Origin: Manihot esculenta
Taxonomy: Eukaryota; Streptophyta; Magnoliopsida; Malpighiales; Euphorbiaceae
NCBI RefSeq assembly: GCF_001659605.2
Contig: NC_035176.2
Coordinates: 23,164,847-23,228,846 of the forward strand
Length of the DNA stretch: 64,000 bases
Direction of reading: 5' to 3'
Part shown: one piece after another, positions 22,014-33,794 of the stretch
How positions within the stretch are numbered: position 1 is the stretch's first letter
How the letters are laid out: every line of letters begins with the position of its first letter
Program-made: the position numbers and the translations under genes
The notes under the pieces: generated by a model
Seen by the model: only the letters and a program-made list of their open reading frames with translations
Databases searched by the model: none
What the model was told of the DNA's origin: nothing

Positions 22014-23801
22014 CTGGAAGCTTCCTTTGAATAACAACTGAGATACATTTTCCCACACTTACCTTCTCATGTTCAGCAAGCTTCCTACGGTTTGTGCATA
22101 GCTCTTTCAAGAATTTTGCATAATGTGGTATTTGTTTGACAATATCCATCAAAGGTATATTGATTTCTATTTTGCGAAAGGTTTCAAGTATTTCTTTTTC
22201 CTCTTTTTCTTTTTTAGATCTTGCTAACCTCTATGGAAAGGGAGGTTAAATTTTAAACTTTTCTAGTTGCTTTTCTACTCTCTGCTGCCTTGGTCTAGAG
22301 TCTGTCACTTGTTCTTCAGTGATTTGCCCAGTCTGTCTATCAATTTGGGCAAATCGTGGTTATGTATTACCACTTGGTAGTTCTTTTTTAACAGTCTGCC
22401 CAAAAGTTTGAGCAAATCGAGGCTCCATTCTATCACTTTGCAACTCCTTCCCACTTCTCAAGGTTATGGCACTAGCATTCTGCTTTGGGTTGATCTCTGT
22501 TTGGGAAGATAATTTCCCTTGCGATTCTAGCTTGCTTATTGAGGTAGCAACTTGACTGATATGTTGTTCTAGGTTTTGCACCGTATTTGCTAAAGACTTC
22601 ACGATCTCTTCAAGGGGCACGTTGGACTTTTGAAGTGCTGTTTGGGCTGAATTTCTTTATTGAAAATTTTGATATTGATTTGCCCTAGAGTAACTGAAGT
22701 TTAGGTGCTCCCTCCAACCTAGGTTGTAGGTGTTAGAGTAGGGATCATATCTTCGTTGGCCATTAAACCCTCCAACCATATTGACTTGCTGGTCCTTTTC
22801 TTGAAGGGAAGGACATAGGTCAGTTGGATGTCCAACGGTGGCACAGATTTCACATGGCCTTACTTGCTGATTTTGTTGAGCTTGATGGGCCTGTCCTACA
22901 ATAAAGCTACAGACAACAGAGGTTAGATAAAAAAATTTTGCAGCTAAGGAAGAAGTACTTACTCATTTACTCTCCTTGGTAGTTGTCTTTTATCTCCATA
23001 TTGCTTTGAGGCTGCTGCCATTGTGGAAATCAGGTCTCTTATGGCTTGAGGTTTTTTGTCTTCAATTGATCCTCCACATGCTGCATTAATAAATTTCCTT
23101 TTCAAAGGTAACAAACCTCTGTAGAAGTATTCAATGAGGGACTTGTTCGACATATCATGTTGAGGGCAGCTTGTGCACAATCGTTTGAATCTCTCCCAAT
23201 ATTCATATAGTTCTTCAGAGTCGCTTTGCTTGATACCACTGATTTCCCTCTAAATGCCAATGGCGTTTGAGGTGGGAAAGTATTTACTCAAGAAGGCTCT
23301 TACCATTCCAGCCCATGAGGTGATGGATCCGGGTGGTAAATAGAACAACCAATCCTTGACAAAATCATCAAGGGAGAAGGGAAAAGCTCTGAATTTAACA
23401 AGTTCTTCAGAAATTCCTTGAGGTCTCATTGTTGAGCACACAATGTGAAATTCTTTTAGGTGCTTATGTGGGTCCTCATTTTTTAGACCTCTGAATTTTG
23501 AGAGAAGATGAATTAATATTGTTCAATTCAAAAGGGGCTGTCAAAGGTGGATAGATGATGCATAGGGATGCTTGATCACCCACAAGTGTGGCTAGCTCGT
23601 GAAGAGTCCTTTACTGTGCCATTAGAGCTCTTACCCCAGTGTTTTAAGCTTCAATTTTAGTGAAGATAGCAGGTAGTTCAACTTCTATAGCAACTTGCAT
23701 ACCAGCTGTTGTTGGTTTTGTCACTTGTGCAGCGAGTTGTGTAGCAAGTTATGCGGCAGATTGTGCAGCAAATTCTAGGTTTATTGTTGTCTCTTCACTT
23801 G
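22014..23801 (-). pseudogene. Athila gag, main part, broken
   Basis: Gag forms the capsid-like particle around the RNA. On the minus strand, blocks typical of Athila gag follow in order: FRAFPFSLDDFVKDWLFYLP and GSITSWAGMVRAFLSKYFP (23250-23441), LIEYFYRGLL with the nearby AACGGS block (22959-23180), a zinc-knuckle-like CEICATVGHPTDLC (about 22820-22865), and NPKQNASAITLRSGKEL near the gag/protease junction (22360-22620). Stops and frameshifts separate them. The region 22014-22360 carries the linker into the protease, whose continuation is beyond the Tekay LTR at 19740. The N-terminus lies across the insertion at 23802-24289. Confidence 0.88.
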
Positions 23802-24289
23802 TGTAACGACCCGGAAACCGATACCCCTTTGTAACGGTCCAAACCGCCACCGGCGCTAGGATCCAGATCGGCTTAAGGCCGCCGGGACCCGTAGCAAGCC
23901 AAACATACCTCCTATCACCTGGTCAAATCCCATACATGATCAAAACTTAACATAAAAACTTAAACATCTGATGTAAGTACCGAGCTTGACCTGTATGCAA
24001 CATAACTGAAAACATAAAGAAACCCCCTATCCAAGCTTGACCGGCATGCACTATGTCTGTAAACATAGAACCCACTCTCATAGGGTCAGCATATCATATG
24101 TCAGCCTTGGTTCGACACATTACTCAACAAGAAGCATAAAACAGGATCATGCATAACAAGGGATTAATCAGGTACACAGAGAGGATAGTCGGCTTGCTAC
24201 GGGTCCCGGCGGCCTTAAGCCGATCTGGATCCTAGTGCCAGTGATAGTTCGGGCCGTTACAGAGGGGTACCGATTTCCGGGCTGTTACA
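23802..24289. mobile_element. Palindromic chimera of two LTR 3' ends, with TSD
   Basis: A 488-bp insertion flanked by an exact 5-bp duplication ACTTG (23797-23801 and 24290-24294). The left part, about 330 bp, is the reverse complement of the 3' end of a Tekay-like LTR. The right part, about 160 bp, is the same 3' end in direct orientation. The ends therefore mirror each other over about 100 bp (TGTAACGACCCGGAAA at the left, TTTCCGGGCTGTTACA at the right). Both arms share an extra GTTACARAGGGGTAYCG block absent from the other Tekay LTRs here, so both came from one subfamily. It has no coding capacity. Confidence 0.85.
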
Positions 24290-24294
24290 ACTTG

Positions 24295-24415
24295 TTGTAG
24301 ATGAAGACGATTTTGAGACTTGGTTCCTTGAGTTTGCTTGTCTTCTCAAGTTCTTTGCAGTACGTTCGATTTCTGGATTATAAAGCCGATTCTCTTTACA
24401 TCCAGCCCTAGTCAT
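24295..24415 (-). pseudogene. Athila gag, N-terminal piece
   Basis: The minus-strand ATG at 24413-24415 starts an open reading (MTRAGCKENRLYNPEIERT) that runs to the edge of the chimera insertion. The NPEIERT-like phrase suits the gag N-terminus of this lineage. The start lies about 30 bp inside the primer-binding site, as expected for a short leader. Confidence 0.65.
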
Positions 24416-24445
24416 GAAAGGAAAATACGTTAGTTTAAATCAATT

Positions 24446-24462
24446 CCCCAGCAATGGCACCA
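24446..24462 (-). promoter_or_regulatory. Athila primer-binding site
   Basis: On the minus strand TGGTGCCATTGCTGGGG begins 13 bases after the 5' LTR end. It closely resembles the TGGCGCCRTTGCCGGGG site of Athila/Tat elements, often assigned to tRNA-Asp; I cannot confirm the tRNA here. Confidence 0.7.
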
Positions 24463-24475
24463 ATTTATTTATGGG

Positions 24476-26152
24476 TGTCGAAGCCACAAAAAATAACCTA
24501 TTAAAATATCAACAATAAGAATTATATATAGTGGTAATAGAATTGAATCCATAGGGAATTGACACTATGACTTTCCAAACAATAACTTAGGCAAATAAGC
24601 AATAGTAATAAAATAAGGGGGGATTTTGATGATGAACTAAAATAAAGATTGAAGCAATGTGAAAAAGTAATAATTAAAAGAAGAACAAATCAATGAGAAC
24701 AAGCTCTAGTTGAAGTATAGGATCTATTTCAGTTTAGAAATTGATCATCGATACTTGAACTCTTTTATTCATCTCAATAAATTAGTTTTGGTTATGGAAG
24801 ACACTCCACATAATCAAATCTCTCCTTAGATTTAGATCAATTAGGAAACGTTTGCTAATTAATCACTAGCCAACAAATCGCCCAAAGGACGTCCTTGAAA
24901 ATTTTACTTATCAACTGTCAACTGCTTTAGGTAATAGAGAGATCTAATTCTAACTGACCAACCGCGTGGTGAGTTTGAGTTAGATTATTCAATTTCTTAG
25001 TTGTTATACTAATTGTTACTTGTGTTTGAACAATCTAAGAAATTACGAACTTCAAGCATTCAAACTAATATTATACTACTTTGAAATCAAGAACAACGAG
25101 CTCTATTGATCTAATGACAAAGCAATAATAAGATAAAAAATAAAATTCACATAATTATTGAAGAATAAAAGATTAACAATGGAGTTTGGATCTCCTAATT
25201 CATATATTGAAATTTCTTTCTAATTCCAACTAGAGATGGAGTTTTTAGCCACTCATGGCTTACAAAGAAGAAACAAAAGAGAAAAGAGATGAACAGATGA
25301 TTTGATGTCGTGCAGAATCGAGTGTGTGATCATCCTTGGCTGCCTTCAATGCTGTGTTTAAATAGGTGTTAGAATCCTAATAGCAATGGAATTCTTCTTT
25401 GATTTGATTTGGATTCCTTTCTTAAATGTATTTTTTCATGAATAGAAGTACTTGATTTAAGGAAGTCTTTGTGTCGCATGTTTGAAGAGATTTTAATGTG
25501 GGTCATGCGTTTTAATGTAATGACTAGGCCTTTGAATTTTTAAAATATGGAAATGTCTGCCTGCTGTTGGTCTATGTAATCCATTGATTTGCCCAGTTGA
25601 TTTGGGCAAACCCCAGTCTGAGTGCTTTATGTAGGACAGTTATGGATTTCTGCATAAGTTGTTGGGTTGGGTAAGTTGCCCAGGCAAATCACCATTGATT
25701 TGGGCAAACCCCAGTCTGAGTGCTTTATGTAGGACAGTTCTGGATTTCTGCATAAGTTGTTGGGTTGGGTAAGTCGCCCGGGCAAATCACCATCTAAAGA
25801 CTTTTTGGGTTTCCATGTATTCTGTAGGTTTGGCCAATTGGCTTGGATAAGTCGCCATTTAAAGACTTCTGAGTTTTTTTATAAGTTGTCGATTTGCCTA
25901 AATAATTTGGGTAAATCGTTTGGGCAAATTCACTATAGGTCAAGACAATTCCAGATTTCAGTGTAATCTGCGACTGTAATGAAGGATTTGTCCAAATCGA
26001 CTGATATAATTATTTTCAAAATTTTTAAATATCTTTTCATAAATTTTTTTTTTATTTTTCTACAATACACGTTGAAAAATATAAAATAAGTTAAAAAAAA
26101 ATATTTAAGTGTTAAAAAAATAAAAAAATATATGGATAAATTACGTTGATCA
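24476..26152 (-). repeat. 5' LTR of the Athila element
   Basis: A 1677-bp partner of 10019-11627, ending CTTCGACA (minus strand) just before the primer site and starting TGATCA at 26152. It contains a 98-bp direct duplication (about 25595-25792) absent from the 3' LTR. Many substitutions separate the two LTRs. Confidence 0.88.
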
Positions 26153-28594
26153 ATCGATTTATAAGTCACTACTCGTTTTAATTTGTGATTTAATTGGATA
26201 ATTATGGATAATACATCAATCTCAAATCACTACAAGAAGGATTTTTATCCATTTATAAATAGTGAATTATTTTCAGTCAATTTTTTTAGAAAAAAATGCT
26301 AGTTTGAAAAAAATAAATTAATAAAAATTTAGATAAATTGCATTAGTTAATTCAAATTAGTTTTGAATTAAATCATATTAATTATAAATTATTAAAATTA
26401 TTTTTAGTTGAAAGCTCTTGTGGTTATTAATTATTTGAATTAAATTATTTTAAATTTTGTATAAATAAAAACAAAATAATAATAATTTAAAATTAAACTT
26501 ATTGGAATTGAATCTGCTAATGGTCTTGATATGCTAAAACTGGACCTGAGAATATGCCTAATCATACGTCTTAAGAAAAATTAATGAAGCCAAAATATTA
26601 AATTGAATTTAGCATATCTTATACAAATTTGTAAAAATTTTGAGTTATAGTTCAAATTAATATTTTGAAAAAGTTAAATTTAATCCTAAACTATAAAGTA
26701 GGGATAAAAATGTTAAATTTTATTTTTTTATTTAAATTTATTTTTAAATTATTATTAAAAAACTAAACCAAATCCTAACTTGTTAGAATGTAAGAGTGTA
26801 AATTACGTATTATTTAATTTTATTTGAATTTTTAATGATAATTTAGTTTTTATACCCATTAAGTATTTATGTGCTAAAAATTATTTGAATTTTTAATTTA
26901 AAATCTTTTTGTCTGCAATTTGAATTTTAATTAAAAATGTAAACAACGATATTTTAAGACTATCACACTATTATCGTAAATTTCATCTAAGAAAATTTAA
27001 ATAATACTTTTAACTTATAAGTATTAATTGGCTTTTGCTCATAGTTATTTGAATTGTCTTCAAAATTGGAAAATTTTGAATTTAAATTTCGACTACGGTT
27101 ATTAAACAATAAAAATGTAACCTTTTATATATATATAATTGGTTATTAAAATTTATTCGATTTATATTTTATTTATTTGAAATAATAATAAAGTAAAATT
27201 TAAATACGAACGGAATTAAAAATTTTAATTTTAAAAAATCTTTATTCTTTCTTTAAAAAATTATTTTCATTAAAAATTTTAAAAAATTAAAAAAGAGTTT
27301 TAATTTCTAATAAGTACTGAAATGAGTGATTCAATAATTTTTAATGAGTATTAAGACAAGTGATTCGATACTTTTCTCTTTTAAATGAAATTGAGGGTTT
27401 AATTTTCAAGAATAAATTAAACCCTTATAGGAAATACTTATTCCTTACTAGACAGATTTGATGTGAGCAAGATTAAAATAATATATTTCTATTTGTTAAA
27501 ATAAAAACCTTGGTGGTTAAAAGATTCAGATATTGAAACTTTCCTCATGATAAATTAACAAATGGGTCAACGTATAGTCTTATCTATTCTCACAACTCTA
27601 ACTATCATATGAATGAGTGTCACAGGTATACAAGGAGTTTCTGTTACAATATGCTAAGGAGTCTTAGTGTTATCTATGCTTTAGGGATTGTGGCAACCAA
27701 CTCATCTACTATCATTTATTTTCTTTTAAGGGCTTACGTCAGGAGTTTGAAATATAATATTATAATTCATATAAGTATTTCTTGTTTAAAATTATTCTCT
27801 TTCATTTCATAATTTTTATTTATATTTTTTATTATATTAAAATTGTCCACTTTTCTAAATATACATAATTAATATATAAATTGATTATTATAATTTTATT
27901 TCATTTTAAAAATAACTTCTCGTTAATTATCAAAATATTTTTTAGTATAGAATTTTTTAAAAAATATATAATTGGAAGGTTAATAAAAAAAGTTAAACTA
28001 AAGTGAATAAAAATTATAAAATAGAGAGAGTAATATATTATTATATATGGACTAAACTATATTTTTTAATCAAATGTTTAAGTATTTCTATAATTTTAGC
28101 TAATTTTTTTTTTCAAATTTAGTCAAATGAAAAAGTCATAATTGTCAAAATTGGTCAGTGCAGTTTAATTGAATATCAAACCCTAATTTGATTGGGCTTA
28201 AGTAGTAAATCCTCTTTTTAATGTAACTGGTATAAATCAGTTAGATATTGATCAAACTGAAAATTTAAATTTAAGTTTAATTTTTTAAATCGGATCGCTT
28301 TTACTAATTAATATATTAATAAAGATCTCGCCCAGTTTGAGTATAGCCTTTATACGAATTGGCAATTTGATTGGTAAAGTTTGGGGTAAGATATCGTATA
28401 AAAATAATATATTAAGATATAAAGGTTTGGGTAAGATATAAAGATATCGTATAAATCTTTTCAAATAATAATAAAAAAATAAATGGATAACGGATAAAAA
28501 AATCCTGAATTGTTCACATTTTAATAGATATACTCCAAACTATAAAAGTTAATTATTATACTCTAAACTAATTATCTTAGCCACAAGTCAAAAT
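26153..28594. other. Very AT-rich spacer
   Basis: No gene, LTR or clear repeat is visible. The small frame at 27609-27812 lacks any motif. A phrase containing gtaagatat...atcgtataaa is repeated locally at about 28385-28460. Confidence 0.4.
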
Positions 28595-28850
28595 GTGTCA
28601 AAATAGTCAATTTCCTTAGTTTTGGTATAGCCCTTAATAGCAAGTCTGGCTTTATATCTCTTTAGAGATCCATCAGTTTTGAGTTTAACTTTATATACCC
28701 ACTTGCACTCAATAGGAATCTTGCCATGTGGAAGATCAATAAGATCTCAACTATTATTTTGTTGCAAAGCTTGAATTTCAAAGAGCATTGCTTCTTTCCA
28801 ACATTCATGTTTAATAGCTTGGGGATAGGTTTTAGGTTCCATCAAGGTGG
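28595..28850 (-). pseudogene. copia reverse transcriptase, truncated N-terminus
   Basis: Minus-strand blocks CWKEAMLFEIQALQ, DLPHGKIPIECKWVYKVKL and RYKARLAIKGYT are the start of a copia RT. One stop lies before the DLIDLP block. The reading ends at the truncation, before the catalytic YxDD motif. Confidence 0.85.
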
Positions 28851-29694
28851 TTACATTTAACATTAATCTTTTATGAGGTTGGAATAGGTTACATTTAAGA
28901 AAGAACATTAGAAAGAGGATAAATGGTATTATAACGATTGGTAGCAGGACTGGAGGATGAAATATTGCAGTGATAGTCTTAGAGGTAAGTTGGGGCTTTC
29001 CTAGTTCTATGAGATTTTCTAGGTATAAGAGTAGATGATAGAATAGAGGGAGGAATGAGAGGCAGAGATGAATCATAATAAGGAATTGTCATATCTTGAG
29101 CTAAAGAAATTGGAGGAGAAGAGGAAATACCAAAATTAGAATTATACATGAAGATTGCCTCATAAAAAATCACATTTCTAGAAAGGAATATTTTCCTTGT
29201 AATGAGATCAAATAACACATAACTTTTGGAATCAAGTTTAAAGTCAAGAAAGATAACTTTTCTTGCTCTAGAATTAAGTTTGGTTCTTTGAGCAGCAAGT
29301 GTATTTGCGAAACAAAGTAATCCAAAGACTCTCATATTAGAATAATCAGGAACACTATTGTAAATGACTTCATAGGGTGTCTTATTGTTCAATAGAGGAG
29401 TTGGCAATTTGTTGATAAGATATACAAAATGTAAGGCAACATACAACCAGAATACCTTTGGCAATTTTGCTTGGGATAAGAGGGCTTTAGCTACATTTAG
29501 TATGTATTGATGCTTTCTTTCTGCTATTGTATTTTGTTGAGATGTTTCTACACATATTGTTTGATGAATAATGCCTTTGGCAGCATAAAAGAAAACCATG
29601 GAAAACTCTGGTCTATTGTCACATCTGATTACTTTAATTCTAGCATTAAACTGAGTAAGGACCATATTGACAAAAGAATGAAGATGACTTGAAG
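28851..29694 (-). pseudogene. copia integrase, C-terminal part
   Basis: The open frame 28979-29665 (228 residues) contains the second catalytic Asp in IKVIRCDN, TIAERKHQYIL with the catalytic Glu, and MRVFGLLCFA, a typical copia integrase tail. The linker to RT continues in another frame (28747-29076). The N-terminal side is cut by the Tekay LTR; the sequence resumes at 31851. Confidence 0.88.
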
Positions 29695-29700
29695 CCTCAA

Positions 29701-31850
29701 TGTAATACCCGACTAGACTCCGGCGTCGGAATTCTAACCTTCCGGTAGAATTCCCATTGGAATCCGGAATCTCGGATGTCGGAACCTCTTAGAAGGGTAA
29801 AATAAGTTTTTCACAAATGAATTTTATGGTTTTACTATTGCTTTTTATGTGAAAGAATTTTTTTTTAAAAAAAAGAAAAATTTTTTTGGAAGGAAAGCCC
29901 AAGTTCGGCCGCCGAACCTTATGTTTGGCCGCCGAACATAGTGCTGCCGCGGGAGCTCTCCTTTCAGCCCCTAAAGGTGGTATGGCCAGCCATCTATAAG
30001 AGGCCTCCAGTCCGAAAATGGGAGAGTTTCTCTCTCCATTTTCGAGCATAGGTGAGTTCTTGCCCTCCCATGGTTGATTTTGTTGTTTTTCCTTCAAATC
30101 CTTCAAAATATTCATAGTTTTCCCTTGTTTTTGAAGTTTTAAACTTGAATCCAAGATTTTAAAGTTTGGAGACCTCCGGAGATCATTTCTCCTCAACTCC
30201 AAGCTTGGGTCGCATCTATCTTAGATCTTCAAGAGGTAAGTGTAGATCCTTGCCTTTTCCTATGCTTTAAGTTGGGGTTAAGGGTTAAAAATGCATAAAA
30301 TGGTTAGATCTAATGTTATAGGGTTTGAGTTGAGTTGTTTAAAAATGTGTGCTCTTGTGATGTTTTATGGTTGTTTGTTGGGGTTTAGACTAGTTTTTAT
30401 GCCCCTTATGCTTGATGTGTATGTATGCATGTTTTGAGGGGTTGGATGTGAGGTTTTGAGAAGTTTTGGAGGCTGAATGCATAGGGCAGAATCGGGTTCT
30501 ACCTAGCTGGAGAATCCAAGTTCGGCCGCCGAAGCAAGGTTCGACCACCGAACTTGCATGGGAGGCAGCCTTTTGGCCACCTAATCTACCCCCGAAAGCA
30601 TGACTTTTCAGATCTGTGTTGGGGTTTCAGCCGCCGAACCCGCCCTCGAAAGTCCCTGACTTTCGGATCTGTGGAGGACCTTCGGTTGCCGAACCTGCCC
30701 CTGAAAGTGCCTGACTTTCGAATCTGTGAAGAACCTTCGGTCGCCGAACTTGCCGCCGAAAGTCCTCTACCCAGCCTTCCTTTGCTTGTTTTGTATGCAT
30801 GTTTTGTGTTGTTTTAGGAGGGTTTGGAAAGTTGTTTAGAGTCTTGTTAGAGTTATGTTTGGTCCCTCATTTGAGTCCATCTATGTAGGATAGGACCAGG
30901 GAGACCGTAGAGGCCTTCAGTGAGTTAGCTGCGTCATTGATAGGCAAGCGTCAGCCAGAGGTGAGTAGAACTAAACTAATCTATTGTTTTAAAGTAATCA
31001 AACTTTTTGAGCATGTTCATGCATCACGAATGCCATGTTATGTAATAGGTTATTTGTATTAGAATTCATGAATATGATGCATTGCATAATTTACTATTGT
31101 TGTGGATGGATATTGGATGACCCACTAGCCCTCGATATGATATGATATGATATGATACGAAAGTCTAGGTCGAGGCCCATTCTACGCCCCTAGCATTTAT
31201 AGATATGTTATGTTATGTTTAAGCGAAAGTCCTGAGGAGCTCCGTAGAGGGCCGGGCACATTGGAGTATGTAGAGAGTTACTGGTGACAAGTCCATCTTG
31301 ATGTGAATTGTTTGTGTTGTGATGCATTTCATATGAGCATATGTTTATTAAACTGTTTTTATGTTCTACTCACTAGACTCTTGTAGCTTATCCCTTTCCC
31401 CTAATCCCAGGTTTGCAGGGTCGAAGATAGCTCGGGAAGCCAGCATAGTAGCTGGTATAGTTTAATGTACTAGAATAGTTGTGGACATGTATTATATAAT
31501 GTATTAGAATTGTGCTTTGCCCTAGTTTTTACCTTTGTAATCCCGATTAACATAATCTTTATGTAAAAGTTTCATGTATATGTTGTGTTGAACCAAGCTT
31601 GAGACATGTAATGTTTACCATACTAGAGCATTTGAAGAGGAATCTAGTATGGGTTTTATGTTTTTAGTATGATGCATGTACAGGTTGAGCTTAGTTCCAT
31701 GGAAATGTTTAAGTTTTTGTTATAATGTTTGATAATGTATGGAATTTTATCAGGTACACAGGATGTATAGTAGGCTTGCTATGGGTTCCGGTGACCTTAA
31801 GTCGATTTGAATCCTAGCGCCGGTAGCGGTCCAGTTTCCGGGTCGTTACA
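29701..31850 (+). mobile_element. Solo Tekay LTR inserted in the copia integrase
   Basis: An LTR of about 2150 bp with ends TGTAATACCCGA and GGGTCGTTACA. The target-site duplication is CCTCA (29695-29699 and 31851-31855), with one extra A at 29700. It is homologous along its length to 19741-22008 and to the LTRs at 52213 and 59596. It keeps a TATA box (TATAAGAGG, 29995), TTCGGCCGCCGAA-type palindromes (about 29905-29920 and 30520-30760), GTAAGT (30236) and GTGAGT (30961). It has one hairpin unit rather than a tandem array (31162-31194). Confidence 0.92.
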
Positions 31851-32290
31851 CCTCAGATTTATGGTTTATAAGAAAAATCCAAGTATATATGTCTAGATAG
31901 ATCATCCACAACTGTAAGAAAATATCCATGTCAATGTATAACAGTTTTTGAGTAAGGACCCCAAATGTCAACATGCAAAAGATCAAAACTAGCTTTGGAC
32001 TTTGATGTGCTAGGAACAAAAGGTAAATTTCTCTACTTTGAAAAGTGATAGATATCACATACATGATTAGAAAGATTAATATTTGGAATTGGTAAAGATG
32101 TGGTTCTAGCTATAGATGGGTGTCCCAATCTATAATTCCACAGATTGAAAGATGAATTAATAGAACTACATGTTGAATCAGAATTGCAAGAAAGAGAAAA
32201 AATAATTTTATCTGGTGAAGGAATTGTAGGATTTGTCATAGCATATAGACCTCTTTGAACTTTAGCTAAACTAATCCTCTTCAAGGAATT
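31851..32290 (-). pseudogene. copia GAG-pre-integrase and integrase N-terminus
   Basis: The minus-strand open frame 32033-32284 ends in LWNYRLGHPS, the GAG-pre-integrase signature, followed by a CDIYHFSK-like zinc-finger remnant. The integrase core continues to the LTR edge in frames with stops. It once joined the sequence left of 29695. Confidence 0.8.
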
Positions 32291-33320
32291 CAGATATTGG
32301 ATTAGACATTGATCCTAATGAAAGAGGAGGGAGCATTGAAGAGATGATGTTAACTTGCTAACTAAGATCAGTTTGAACTTGAATTCAGTATGTAGAGCAC
32401 ATCAGTAAGGATAAAGGTAAGAAAAAAATGCACAGTACCTGAAAGATAAGAGGTTAGTTAACTACCATCTAGAAATTTGACAGAAATTGGTTTAATTTTC
32501 TTAGAGGAAGTGAAGGAAGATAATTGATAATAGATTTGATCCGTGGCCCCTATGTCAAGGAGCTAGGATCTATCACTAGATGAATATGACATAGCAAAGT
32601 GATTATCTTGGCTTGAATGAGGTTCAACACAAGAATCAGTTTGAACATGACTAGTGCTCACTTTATTGGTGATATGAATATCTTTATTGTTGTTGGACTA
32701 CTAGAGTAAAACTATCAACTGTTGATACTGCTAAGAAGAAAGAACACATCCAGAATCTGATAAAGTTTTGCTACATACAATATTCTCAATAGAAATGGTA
32801 TTGTGACTAATTGTAAAATTATTTGCATTACTATTTCTAAACTTGAATCCAGGAGGGAAGCCATGTTTCCTATAGCATGTGTCTTCAATATGTTTCATTT
32901 TCCCATAGTATGTACAAACTTTATTGTTTTGATTTTCAATCCCAAATTTTCAGTTGTTATTATTAGTATTTCTACCATAGATAGGTTTCTAACAACCACG
33001 TGAATCAATCTTGCTTATGAGTACCTTAGGTTCAGAAATAATTCCCATGGACATTTATTTTTCTTACTGAACTATTAAAGAGAAGACCTTGTTAATTGAT
33101 AGCAGAGGTTCTATTAGCATAATATGAGATCTGGCGTTATTGAATTGTTTATTCAGCCCCTTCAAAAATCTAGTTACATAATCATTCTGTCTATAGGTCT
33201 CAATAGTAGTTAGAGCCTACAATTGCATTTAACAGTGCAAGAACATTGTAGAATAGGTCTAAAGTTATCTAATTCATCTCATAAGATCATCAAACGTGTA
33301 AGTAATCTATTACAGAGAAT
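32291..33320 (-). pseudogene. Degenerate copia gag C-terminus and protease zone
   Basis: This lies between gag and GAG-pre-integrase, where the zinc knuckle and protease should be. I could not recover a clear protease motif; many stops are present. The assignment is by position. Confidence 0.45.
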
Positions 33321-33738
33321 TCACCTTACTTGAATGCATAGATTTCTTCTTGAAGATCATAAATTCGATAAACATCTTCTTGAGAGATCCTGTCCTTTAT
33401 ATCTCTCCAAATATCTATTATTGCATCAATCCAGATAATGCTCTTGGCTATCGACTGCGACAAAGAATGGATAATCCATGATACTACAGTAGTATTGCAT
33501 CTTTGCCAAACAGGAAGCATCGAGTCTATGCTTGCTGATTTTGGAAGGGTTCCATCTATAAATTTTACCTTATTCTTAGATTGAAGAGCCATAGTTATAG
33601 CTCTGGTCCATGAATGATAGTTTGATCTATATAATACTGGAAAACAAGAACTACTATAGGATTTTCGTTAAGATGAAGAAAGTATAGGTTAGAAGGATTA
33701 GTCAAGTGGTCTGATGATTGATTGCTAGAGTTAGCCAT
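33321..33738 (-). pseudogene. copia gag, N-terminal part
   Basis: A minus-strand ATG at 33738 opens MANSSNQSSDHLTNPSN, and the open frame 33326-33592 holds TMLPVWQRCN-like and VSWIIHSLSQSIAKSII blocks, then IDIWRDIKDRISQ and RIYDLQEEI. These are hallmarks of the copia gag family in plants. A stop just before 33592 separates the two parts. Gag would package element RNA in cytoplasmic particles. Confidence 0.82.
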
Positions 33739-33781
33739 TGATGAGGAAAGAAGAAAAGAAGAGATCTTGGAGTAGCAATAT

Positions 33782-33793
33782 TGCTCTAATACC
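33782..33793 (-). promoter_or_regulatory. copia primer-binding site
   Basis: Minus strand GGTATTAGAGCA, one base from the initiator tRNA-Met site GGTATCAGAGC, lies next to the LTR and 40-50 bp before gag. Confidence 0.7.
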
Positions 33794-33794
33794 G

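Larger units (their letters stand above)
10019..26152 (-). mobile_element. Old Athila-type Ty3/gypsy element with nested insertions
   Basis: A complete but decayed element read on the minus strand. From right to left it holds the 5' LTR (24476-26152), primer site, gag (24415 to about 22014), protease (19740 to about 19230), RT, RNase H, integrase (to 14448), an env-position ORF region, a polypurine tract and the 3' LTR (10019-11627). Three later insertions (16885-18609, 19741-22008, 23802-24289) total about 4.5 kb; without them the element is about 11.6 kb, a normal Athila size. The flanks atgga / atcga match at four of five bases. Frequent stops and clearly diverged LTRs show it is old. Confidence 0.9.

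Noticed and set aside
27609..27812. 67-codon plus-strand frame
   Set aside because: Isolated in AT-rich spacer with no motif.
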